In this document: piece after piece, positions 7,258 through 14,594 of the stretch | Layout: the number at the start of each line of letters is the position of its first letter | Numbering within the stretch: the stretch's first letter is position 1 | NCBI GenBank assembly: GCA_934631995.1 | Contig: CAKTYF010000044.1 | Span: 1 to 14,852, forward strand | Source: an uncultured Eggerthellaceae bacterium | Lineage (GTDB): Bacteria > Actinomycetota > Coriobacteriia > Coriobacteriales > Eggerthellaceae | DNA length: 14,852 bases | Reading direction: 5' to 3' | Position numbers and translations under genes: made by a program | Notes under the pieces: generated by a model | Told to the model about the DNA's origin: nothing | Seen by the model: the letters and a program-made list of their open reading frames with translations, nothing else | Database searches by the model: none

Positions 7258-9030
7258 TTGGAACTCAATAAGCATGAATTCAGCGTTCTTGTGTCTTGTT
7301 ACAAGAACAAGAACGTAGCTATAAACACGTTAGCAGACAAGCTCGATTGTTCCACGTCCGATATAGAGGGCACCTATCAGCGTTTAAAGGAGCGCGGGCT
7401 TGTTGACGACGGCTGCGTTACTTCCCGTGGCAGGGAGGCCCTTGCGCCGTATCGCGTGGAAAACGCCATTATTATGGCCGCCGGATTCTCGTCGCGTTTC
7501 GCACCGCTTTCTTACGAAACACCGAAGGGCCTGCTAAACGTTCGCGGCGAAATTCTTATTGAACGACAGATTCGCCAGCTCAAAGAAGCAGGTATCAACG
7601 AAATTATTGTTGTCGTTGGCTACAAAAAGGAGCTTTTCTTCTATCTGGAGGAAAAATTCGGCGTGAAAGTCGTGGTCAATCACGAATACGCGTCGCGTAA
7701 CAACAACTCCACGCTCATGGTGGTGCGCAAATCGCTTGGCAACAGCTACATTTGCTCTTCCGACAATTACTTCACCACGAATCCTTTCTCGCCGTACGAA
7801 TGGAAAGCATGCTACTCTGCCGAGCTGTCTTGCGGTCCCACGAAAGAATGGTGCATCCAAACGAACGACGACGACCTGATCACGTCAGTTGAAATCGGCG
7901 GAAGCGATGCCTGGTACATGATTGGACATGCGTACTTCGACCGCGTGTTTTCCCAGCGTTTCGTGGAAATCCTCGAAGCAGAATACGATTATCCAGCCAC
8001 GGCATACAAGCTTTGGGAGACCATCTATCTTGACCACATTGATGAGCTGGAAATGGTAATCAACCGCTGCGAAACGGGCACCATTTTTGAGTTCGATTCC
8101 CTGGATGAGCTGCGCGAATTCGACCCGCTGTTCCTTGAGAACATTGAGTCTGCCATCTTCGACAACATTGTTTCTGTACTGGGTTGCACAAAATCCGAAA
8201 TTCACGATGTTTATCCGCTTACCCAGGGTCTTACGAACCTGAGCTGCCACTTCGCCACAAATTCAGGCGAATACGTCTACCGTCACCCAGGCATTGGCAC
8301 CGAGAAAATGATCGATCGCCAGGCCGAAGTTGCCGCGCAACAACTGGCGAAACGCATTGGCATTGACAACACGTTCATTTTTGAGAATCCCAACGAAGGC
8401 TGGAAGGTTTCTCACTTCATTCCCAATGCTACGCTGCTTGATCCGCACGACCCTGGCCAGGTAAAAGAGGCCGCACAAATGGCACGTGCCCTTCATGCGG
8501 AAGATGTCACGCTCAATCGCAAATTCGATTATCTGGCGGAAGGCAAGAAATACGAAGCGCTGCTTTTGGAAAAAGGGCCCATCGAGATCGACGATTATGA
8601 ATCAATGGCCCGCGACGCTGAACGACTCAAAGCGTTCGCCGAGGCCGATGGCGCTGAAAAATGCCTGACGCACAATGACTTTTTCAACTTGAACCTTCTT
8701 CGCGATAGCAATGGCAAGCTCAATCTTATCGATTGGGAATATGCCGGCATGTCCGATTACGCAAGCGATTACGGTACGTTTGTGGTGACGTGCATGCTCG
8801 ATGAAGACGAGGCCGATGAAGCGTTATCGTACTACTTCGGTCGCACGCCTTCCGCTGAAGAGCTGCGCCACAATTATGCTTACGTTGCGCTGGCGGGTTG
8901 GTGCTGGTATGTGTGGGCGCTGCAAAAAGAATCCGAAGGCGACTGCGTGGGCGAATGGCTTGAGATCTACTACCAGTATGCGAAGCGATACTCCGCAAAG
9001 GCGCTTGCGCTTTATGAGCAGGGAAGATAG
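7258..9030 (+). CDS. Three-domain fusion: winged HTH, LicC-like choline-phosphate cytidylyltransferase, LicA-like choline kinase
   Basis: The 590-residue protein joins three modules. Residues 1-65 look like a winged helix-turn-helix (NTLADKLDCSTSDIEGTY). Residues 68-287 form a nucleotidyltransferase closely resembling pneumococcal LicC: AAGFSSRFAPL, K90 in ETPKGLL, GINEIIVVVGYKKELF, D169-N170-Y171, K196-E-W198 and the closing IFEFDSLDELREF. This would make CDP-choline from phosphocholine and CTP. Residues 300-585 form an APH-fold choline kinase of LicA type, with the Brenner motif H472-x-D474-x4-N479 and the metal-binding D492 in LIDWEYAG. The start is the TTG at 7258, from which the HTH begins at once; AGGAG lies 11 bases upstream across a G8 run. 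The gene heads a unit with a DMT transporter, as licA-licB-licC do elsewhere. Ethanolamine or another amino-alcohol as substrate remains possible. The HTH may give autoregulation. Confidence 0.9.
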   Translation: MELNKHEFSVLVSCYKNKNVAINTLADKLDCSTSDIEGTYQRLKERGLVDDGCVTSRGREALAPYRVENAIIMAAGFSSRFAPLSYETPKGLLNVRGEILIERQIRQLKEAGINEIIVVVGYKKELFFYLEEKFGVKVVVNHEYASRNNNSTLMVVRKSLGNSYICSSDNYFTTNPFSPYEWKACYSAELSCGPTKEWCIQTNDDDLITSVEIGGSDAWYMIGHAYFDRVFSQRFVEILEAEYDYPATAYKLWETIYLDHIDELEMVINRCETGTIFEFDSLDELREFDPLFLENIESAIFDNIVSVLGCTKSEIHDVYPLTQGLTNLSCHFATNSGEYVYRHPGIGTEKMIDRQAEVAAQQLAKRIGIDNTFIFENPNEGWKVSHFIPNATLLDPHDPGQVKEAAQMARALHAEDVTLNRKFDYLAEGKKYEALLLEKGPIEIDDYESMARDAERLKAFAEADGAEKCLTHNDFFNLNLLRDSNGKLNLIDWEYAGMSDYASDYGTFVVTCMLDEDEADEALSYYFGRTPSAEELRHNYAYVALAGWCWYVWALQKESEGDCVGEWLEIYYQYAKRYSAKALALYEQGR

Positions 9031-9144
9031 GACATATCGAGCACTGTTGAGGGCAAAACGGTACGAACTTTACGCCTGAAAGTGGCAAGAGCACGAAGCA
9101 AAGGGCGCGCAGGCGCATAGACCGCACAGGAAGGACTTATCACG

Positions 9145-10251
9145 GTGGATAAGCACATCGCTGAACTGCGTGAAGAACGACGTCGCAAGTATTTTGCGCG
9201 CGGAATTGCGTTTGCTGTGGCATCGGGCATTTGCTACGGCCTTTACACGGGCTTTTTGACCCTTGCCGAAACGCAAGGCGTGTGGGGCGAGTGGTTTGCC
9301 GGGGGAGAGTGGGGGAACGGCAACGCCGCGCTGTCCGCTTTCACCATCACGTTCGTTCTGGCTGCGCTTGCCGCCGGCCTCAATGACACCGTAAGCGGGA
9401 TATGGTCGCTTGCCGTATGCGCGAAAAACCACCAGCTCGGCGACTTCGCCAAGACGCTTCGCAGCAAGCCGGGCGTTGCCATGATGATTTGCGCCGCGAT
9501 TGGCGGACCTTTTGCGACGATTGCGTATATCATTGGCCTGAACTCCGCAACGGCAAGCGGAAACCCGGGCGTAATCGTACCCATTGCTGCGCTGAACTGC
9601 GCGATTGGTGCAATTTTGGGACGCATCTTCTTTAAGCAGAAGCTTTCGGCGCACATGGTGGCTGGTATCATCGTATGTCTGTTTGCGGCGGCGGCAATTG
9701 GCGGCGCAAGCTTGAGTGCGATTGGCCCCGAGGCGCTGGTGGGCTGCTTCTTTGCGTTCCTTGCGGCGTTCGGATGGGGTTTCGAAGGCTGTGTTGCGGG
9801 ATTTGGCACCGTTCTGATTGATTACCGCATTGGCATCGCCATTCGTCAAGTGGCAGCTGGTGTTTTGGAGCTGTTCATCGTATTTCCGATTTTAGCCATT
9901 GTTGGCGGCGGCGTTGAAATGCTTGCCTCAATCGCAAGCGCAGCTCTAACCAGCCCGGCAATGCTCGTGTTCCTTATTTCGGGATTTTTCGCCATGCCGG
10001 CTTTCAGCTTTTGGTACAAAGGCAACTCAATGTGCGGCGCTGCGCTGGGCATGGCCTGCAACGGCATGTATGCATTCTGGGGTCCGTTCTTTATCTGGGT
10101 GATTCTGGGCGCGTTGAACATCGGAGGAATGGCGGCAGATTATCCGCCGTTGTCTGCGATTCAGTGGGCAGGCGCGCTGATTATGATAGTTGGTATCTTC
10201 CTGATTGCTGTTAACCCGCGTAAACTTTTCTGCGGCAGGAGAGGGGAGTAG
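9145..10251 (+). CDS. DMT-superfamily transporter, probable LicB-like choline permease
   Basis: The 368-residue protein has about ten hydrophobic segments (near 18-40, 63-80, 110-130, 142-162, 169-187, 194-215, 226-252, 270-290, 294-320 and 335-355). The two-fold drug/metabolite-transporter pattern is visible, including GVIVPIAALNCAIGAILGRI before TM5 and a matching late motif. Its cytoplasmic N-terminus is basic and charged (HIAELREERRRKYF). It is longer than LicB of Haemophilus (about 290 residues), mainly in the first third. Choline as substrate is inferred only from its position behind the cytidylyltransferase/kinase fusion, 114 bases downstream with no terminator between. The start is GTG at 9145, with AGGAAGGA ending 9 bases upstream. 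Confidence 0.85.
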   Translation: MDKHIAELREERRRKYFARGIAFAVASGICYGLYTGFLTLAETQGVWGEWFAGGEWGNGNAALSAFTITFVLAALAAGLNDTVSGIWSLAVCAKNHQLGDFAKTLRSKPGVAMMICAAIGGPFATIAYIIGLNSATASGNPGVIVPIAALNCAIGAILGRIFFKQKLSAHMVAGIIVCLFAAAAIGGASLSAIGPEALVGCFFAFLAAFGWGFEGCVAGFGTVLIDYRIGIAIRQVAAGVLELFIVFPILAIVGGGVEMLASIASAALTSPAMLVFLISGFFAMPAFSFWYKGNSMCGAALGMACNGMYAFWGPFFIWVILGALNIGGMAADYPPLSAIQWAGALIMIVGIFLIAVNPRKLFCGRRGE

Positions 10252-10254
10252 GGC

Positions 10255-10530
10255 ATGTCGAACAAACTTGAACCGCTGTACTACGCTATCATCAGGCATT
10301 TCACAAACGGAAGCGAGAGCTGTGCGGCAGATGTTGTTGATGCTCTGACGCCCGAATACGCAAGCTATAAGCTGCTGACGCTGCACGATGTTGACGATGC
10401 GCTTGCAGTAGCGAAAGAAAACGGTATTTTGGAAGAAACGCGCTGCGATCTTGACGATGCCGGAAACCTGCGCATTTTCTACCGCATCACTGATTTCGGC
10501 ACCGACATGATATCCCGCTACCTGGGTTAA
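10255..10530 (+). CDS. Small, possibly winged-helix protein coupled to the transporter gene
   Basis: The 91-residue product starts four bases after the transporter stop. Its Shine-Dalgarno GAGGGGAG (10241-10248) lies inside the end of the transporter gene, so the two are probably translationally coupled. The sequence is acidic and soluble. It has LHDVDDALAVAKENGIL at 43-59, followed by a two-strand wing-like part (RCDLDDAGNLRIFYRIT) and a C-terminal helix. This reads like a winged-helix fold without an obvious basic recognition helix, so it could bind DNA or a partner protein. I do not recognise a named family. Its fixed position behind the transporter suggests a role tied to the lic-like genes, perhaps a second regulator beside the fused HTH. 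Confidence 0.8.
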   Translation: MSNKLEPLYYAIIRHFTNGSESCAADVVDALTPEYASYKLLTLHDVDDALAVAKENGILEETRCDLDDAGNLRIFYRITDFGTDMISRYLG

Positions 10531-10563
10531 TTGTTGACAAATTACCCCACCTTTTGTCAACAA
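10531..10563. repeat. Perfect 11-bp inverted repeat directly after the lic-like operon
   Basis: TTGTTGACAAA (10531-10541) and TTTGTCAACAA (10553-10563) are perfect complements separated by 11 bases. The left arm begins at the base after the TAA stop. The stem is AT-rich, and no T-run follows on either strand, so it is not a standard Rho-independent terminator. It sits between convergent genes, where an atypical bidirectional terminator, mRNA-stabilising hairpin or protein-binding site would each make sense. Confidence 0.6.
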
Positions 10564-10616
10564 ATTATGCGAAGCTCACTGGCAACGCATCGCTGAACAG
10601 GGATTTTCTAAATTTG

Positions 10617-10925
10617 TTAAATTTTACGACTGATAATGCAGATTATGTAAACAGAATCATGTCCTAAATTTCGGCCACTTATACCGACACAATCGAATGC
10701 TTCTAGCGCGCCGTTTCCGCTAATCGCCGTAGGAATCCCACCGTGTGTCACCGTCGGCTTCCCAGTTGTGGTCGTTGTTCGATTGATTGATCCCCACTTG
10801 TCGCGATAGTCATTGAATTCCTTATCGGCAAACATGCTAGACATACCCTCCCAGCTGTGATGCCGCTTTTCCTTCTGATCAGCTCTTTCGGTAGGGCCAA
10901 CCAGCATGTCAAGAAACAACCCCAT
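10617..10925 (-). CDS. Small orphan protein of unknown function
   Basis: The 102-residue product begins MGLFLDMLVGPTERADQKEK. GGAGG lies 5 bases before the ATG at 10925, the best ribosome-binding site in this region and the main reason to believe the gene. A TTG four codons upstream would overlap that site and is not preferred. The N-terminal half is charged with aromatic residues (HHSWEGM, FNDYRDKWG). The middle is polar with a TTTTTG run, and the last 15 residues are hydrophobic (YIICIISRKI). I recognise no family, and the 3' half may be less constrained. It is convergent with the lic-like operon and stands alone in a gene-poor stretch, which fits a cargo gene or remnant of an accessory element. 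Confidence 0.5.
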   Translation of the reverse strand: MGLFLDMLVGPTERADQKEKRHHSWEGMSSMFADKEFNDYRDKWGSINRTTTTTGKPTVTHGGIPTAISGNGALEAFDCVGISGRNLGHDSVYIICIISRKI

Positions 10926-11244
10926 GACTTCCTCCAAATGTCTTTGGTTCTATTTATTGCCATGATATCAGTTTGGGTTTTCGCAGGCGTCTGTTAATCG
11001 CCCCATGCTCTACCTGCTTCGCGCGTGGTATGCGCTTGAAGATGCGCCCATCATCAGTCTCGTCTTACAGCTTCTGCATGACAAGATAGACTGCGAAACT
11101 TGTCGTTGGCGGGTTTTGCCATGACGCCTTCCGGTGCATTTGCTTTCGGCACAAGCGCATCATACCCCCATCATGCATATTTGCAAAGAAGGGTGTACGT
11201 ATTTGTGGACATGCTCAAGTCCCCTATTCCCTATCATTTGAACA

Positions 11245-11269
11245 TATCAGGCAAATGCTTTGCCTGATA
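11245..11269. repeat. Perfect 11-bp hairpin with a 3-base loop
   Basis: TATCAGGCAAA (11245-11255) pairs perfectly with TTTGCCTGATA (11259-11269) around TGC. No T-run follows on either strand. It stands in non-coding DNA, so it is either an operator-like palindrome, a small structured-RNA element or the remnant of a mobile-element end. Confidence 0.6.
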
Positions 11270-11270
11270 G

Positions 11271-11489
11271 CAGGCGCGCAACCAACGGTTTCCGCAATTG
11301 ACAACAGATGTTGATGGAAGAGAAATCATTGTAGAAGACGTGCGCTATCTACGAATCGAAGGCGCATTCGGCTTGCTCTATTATCTGGCAAAAAAAGAAG
11401 AAGCTACTAGCATAAAGCACGCTAAAGTCCTTGTGCGCCCAAGCGTATCTTTGCCTAAGTTGAGTTTGGCTAATTTCACTTTGGCTTAA
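11271..11489 (+). pseudogene. Possible gene fragment of unknown origin
   Basis: A plus-strand frame, open from just after a TAG at 11268-11270, encodes a stretch with normal protein texture (DVDGREIIVEDVRYLRIEGA at about 11304-11363), then a lysine-rich end. It has no ATG and no Shine-Dalgarno before the first TTG (11298). It may be the remains of a larger gene or a chance frame. I cannot name a family. Confidence 0.25.
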
Positions 11490-11540
11490 TGCAGCTAAGC
11501 TCATCTCTTCAATTGCTTTGCGCGCGAAAACGCACGGATG

Positions 11541-14522
11541 CTATCGCCCTTTCATTTCGCAAAGTAAATCATGAGCAGTTTCAATGCTTTGGAAACGAAT
11601 GGCGCAGTCGTCTTTTTTGGGGAAAGCCAACAGAGGAATAGACCCATACCATATAAGGGATTCATCAAAAATGGCAATATTGGAACGTCCTTTTATTTCA
11701 TTAGGCAGCTTGATGTCCGCTCCTGCTTTCGCAAGCTGGTCAACCGCATCATCTGATGAAGCCTTTTCCAACAAGCACGTCACTTTCACGCCTCGCGAAC
11801 TTGCATCTGCAATAGAGGGAGCAATGATGGAAACAGCTTTCGCGGAAGCATATTGCGCACGGAAAAGAATGGATTTTCTGGCGCGGGCAATATCCTGAAG
11901 CAGCTTCTTCGTTGCCTCATCGTAAAGGACAAACGAACCGCTCACCCTGCCATATTGGTCAGAATCATCACTTGCGGCTACCTCGTATCCAAGTTTTGCA
12001 TACGTCTTCAAGCGTTTGCGATACATGCGTTCAAGCATGGGAACAGAAGTTTCAATGTAATCATAAATTACAACGTCGCTCTTTCCTTCGCAGGAGCGAT
12101 GAAGGCGACCTGCTTGCTGGGTAACATTCCCATCCCATGATATCGGGGTTGCAAGGAAAAGCGCATCAAGCCTGGCTAGGTCGAACCCCTCGCCCAAGTA
12201 GCTTTCCGTTGCAACAATCGCATAACGGTAGTCATTATCGATTCCGATTTCAACCAGCGATGCCAGACTATCGCGTCGCTGCTTTTCTGTCCCACCGCCA
12301 ACTAAGAGTCGTGATTCGGCTCCTTGCTCCGAAATGGCTTCGCATAATAAACGCGCATGCTCCTTGCGCTTTGTGAGCACTAAAGGAAACCTTCCTGATT
12401 GAATTGCGTTTACCACATCGCGAGCTATAAAGACGTTTCTCTCATGATGAGCGCAAAGACAATCAAGAACTTGATTGAAGGATAAGGAATCGTTGTCCCC
12501 TTGATTGGGATTATGAATACGGAAACCGGTGAAACGCGGGATAAGCACACGAGAAATGCCCTGCTGTTTGGCTTGCTCTTTTGGATCCACCTTAAATCTT
12601 ATAGGGCCGCAAAGCATAAACAGAGCAGCATCCATGCCATCGGAACGCTTAGGAGTAGCGGAAAGTCCATACACAACTTTTGCTGGAACTGATTTAAGCA
12701 CATTTTCGAGCTGCAGCGCAGCAGCGTGGTGACACTCGTCGCAGATAACAAGACCATACGACGAAAGGTCCTTGACGAAGTGACCTTCAGATTCACCACC
12801 TTTGATAACAAGCGATTGAAAAGTTGCAACATCAATTATTCCGCTCGGTGCATTTTTGCCACCACTAATCTTTCCAATAAGGGGTCTTTTTCGCTTGCTG
12901 ATCTTGCCCGACGGAGTAAGAAGTGGAGGAAGGCTTTGATGAATATCCAAAAATTCTGTTAGCTTATCAATCCATTGGGAAACAAGCGCCGTCTTTGGAA
13001 CAATAACAAGCGTAGGCAAGCGCAGCTGGGCGATGAGATATGCGCCAATCACTGTTTTCCCAAAACCAGTCGGTGCAGATAGGATGCCGTTTTCGTATTT
13101 AAGAAGGTTCTCGGCTGCCTCTTTTTGTTCCGGTCTCAGTTTGCCTTTAAATCGAACATCAATGGATGCGCCCGAAAACCTGCAATCGTCCCAAACGTAA
13201 CAAATGCCCGACGCATTAAGCAAATCGATAAGTCTCGATTTACATCCGCGTGGCAGCGCAATGCATTCACCTCGTGTTTCCCCAAAATAGGCGATGCGCG
13301 GCTTTCCATAGACCGACTGATGCATGGCCTGCGCGCGATAAAACTCAGGGTTCGAAAACGCTGCAAGACGCTTTACGCTGTTCCGCGCCGCAGGGCTCAT
13401 TCCATCTTCGGGAATATAAATCATATCGGCTTCGGTTGCCGTAAGCCTTTTCGGAAAGTCATCTGGAGAAAGCGCCAATGGGATTCTCGCCGCCCAAGAC
13501 GAAGCTAATGTAAACCCCTCGTCAAAGCATTCTTTCTTCAAGGGTAACTTAAGACCATCCAATTCGGCACGAGAAGGTGAGCTTTTAAGTAACGCACGTA
13601 AACGCTCTTCTGAAATTCGTTCAATCTGCGAAAGAAAGAGCCATTGATCAGGGAACGCTTCAAATGAAGTATCTACAAATACGCTATTTCCCTTTCTTTG
13701 CGAAGCACCCTGAAAAGGCAGAGCAATTAAATTTCCGAATCCGCCCTCTGGAATAGTTGATTGCGCAGGAAACATTCTGTCATATGCTTCAAAGCCAATA
13801 CTGTTCGACTTCATCATAGCTCTCGTAATCAAGAAATTCCCTAATTCTCGCGCAAGAGAAGCATCTACAAGAGCATCGAAGAAAAACCAGACATGGGCGC
13901 CGTTGCCCGACCGCGATCGTTCTATACATGCCGGCAATTTACACTCTACCGATTCGGCATAAATGGCTGTGACGGCATCGGTCCAACCTTTTCCGTCAAA
14001 ATCGAGAACAAGAACCGATGTTTTACAGTCTTTGTCCAAAACGTACATGCCAATTACGTCGCGGAAACGTTCATCGGCGCCTTTGAAGTGCGCGATTAAC
14101 GCAGCATCGCTTATCTCCGAAAACGCTTGATTGTCGCAAAGAGCGCATTTAGTTTTCTTACCCGAAGCTCTTGAACAAATTCCCCTTTTCCACTCATTCG
14201 CACAAGCGGGAGTGTAACCAATGCCGCCATCCTTGCGTTTGTAGCCGTGAGCGTAAACATCGGAGCGACCCCTGAAAAGAGAACGGAACAAAGCAATTTT
14301 ATCTTTGGCGGGACTTGCTGACGTAACCAAGTCGCAAGTGCTCAGCACAGACGAGGGCGTATCGCTTCCCCGTTCCCAGTCGGAAACGGATGCATAGCGC
14401 TCTTCGCCGTCACATGAGCATACGACTACGGGAGCATCATGAGCATTCACACTTTCAATCAGTTTCACAAACGAAAACCGTTTTCCATTGATTAATGCGT
14501 GTCGGGAAAGCTCGGCCATCAT
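11541..14522 (-). CDS. Primase (AEP)-SF2 helicase-PLD fusion of the TOTE conflict-system type
   Basis: The 993-residue protein has three recognisable parts. Residues 75-310 resemble an archaeo-eukaryotic primase domain. It has a four-cysteine cluster (C107, C116, C126, C129), the metal-binding D174-F-D176, H210 in SGNGAHVWFF and GNLIALPFQG at 263-272, as in TOTE conflict-system primases. Residues 460-830 form an SF2 helicase/translocase: Walker A APTGFGKT 483-490, DECHH 595-599, SAT 621-623 and motif VI QQAGRLHR 802-809. Residues 870-990 resemble a phospholipase-D-like domain (KSILFRAQY, FDESLIWYGSIPLLAF), but where HxKxxxxD is expected it reads RSNIAIFD, so the catalytic His and Lys are missing. 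Such proteins are found in predicted defence loci acting on invading nucleic acid. The start is the first of two adjacent ATGs, with AGGAA upstream. By eye the coding DNA is AT-richer than the genes to the left, which suggests transfer. Confidence 0.85.
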   Translation of the reverse strand: MMAELSRHALINGKRFSFVKLIESVNAHDAPVVVCSCDGEERYASVSDWERGSDTPSSVLSTCDLVTSASPAKDKIALFRSLFRGRSDVYAHGYKRKDGGIGYTPACANEWKRGICSRASGKKTKCALCDNQAFSEISDAALIAHFKGADERFRDVIGMYVLDKDCKTSVLVLDFDGKGWTDAVTAIYAESVECKLPACIERSRSGNGAHVWFFFDALVDASLARELGNFLITRAMMKSNSIGFEAYDRMFPAQSTIPEGGFGNLIALPFQGASQRKGNSVFVDTSFEAFPDQWLFLSQIERISEERLRALLKSSPSRAELDGLKLPLKKECFDEGFTLASSWAARIPLALSPDDFPKRLTATEADMIYIPEDGMSPAARNSVKRLAAFSNPEFYRAQAMHQSVYGKPRIAYFGETRGECIALPRGCKSRLIDLLNASGICYVWDDCRFSGASIDVRFKGKLRPEQKEAAENLLKYENGILSAPTGFGKTVIGAYLIAQLRLPTLVIVPKTALVSQWIDKLTEFLDIHQSLPPLLTPSGKISKRKRPLIGKISGGKNAPSGIIDVATFQSLVIKGGESEGHFVKDLSSYGLVICDECHHAAALQLENVLKSVPAKVVYGLSATPKRSDGMDAALFMLCGPIRFKVDPKEQAKQQGISRVLIPRFTGFRIHNPNQGDNDSLSFNQVLDCLCAHHERNVFIARDVVNAIQSGRFPLVLTKRKEHARLLCEAISEQGAESRLLVGGGTEKQRRDSLASLVEIGIDNDYRYAIVATESYLGEGFDLARLDALFLATPISWDGNVTQQAGRLHRSCEGKSDVVIYDYIETSVPMLERMYRKRLKTYAKLGYEVAASDDSDQYGRVSGSFVLYDEATKKLLQDIARARKSILFRAQYASAKAVSIIAPSIADASSRGVKVTCLLEKASSDDAVDQLAKAGADIKLPNEIKGRSNIAIFDESLIWYGSIPLLAFPKKDDCAIRFQSIETAHDLLCEMKGR

Positions 14523-14594
14523 CTTGCTTCCTATCGCTCATCGGGCGCTAGTCTTAAACTGCGAATAGCTGGAAAATAACCGACACACAAAATA

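Larger units (their letters stand above)
10926..11540. other. Gene-poor stretch with a hairpin and a possible relic reading frame
   Basis: About 600 bases hold no convincing complete gene. A 39-codon plus-strand frame near 11006 (MLYLLRAWYALEDAP) ends at a TGA, and a 63-codon frame lies at 11298-11489. Both look partly protein-like but lack good ribosome-binding sites. A perfect hairpin lies at 11245-11269, and TTTGGCT is repeated directly near 11466-11487. The stretch is best read as decayed or non-coding DNA at the edge of an accessory island. Confidence 0.45.

Noticed and set aside
9070..9849. Minus-strand open frame of 259 codons opposite the transporter gene
   Set aside because: It is antisense to a well-supported membrane protein and rich in Arg/Asn/Gln from reversed GC-rich codons.
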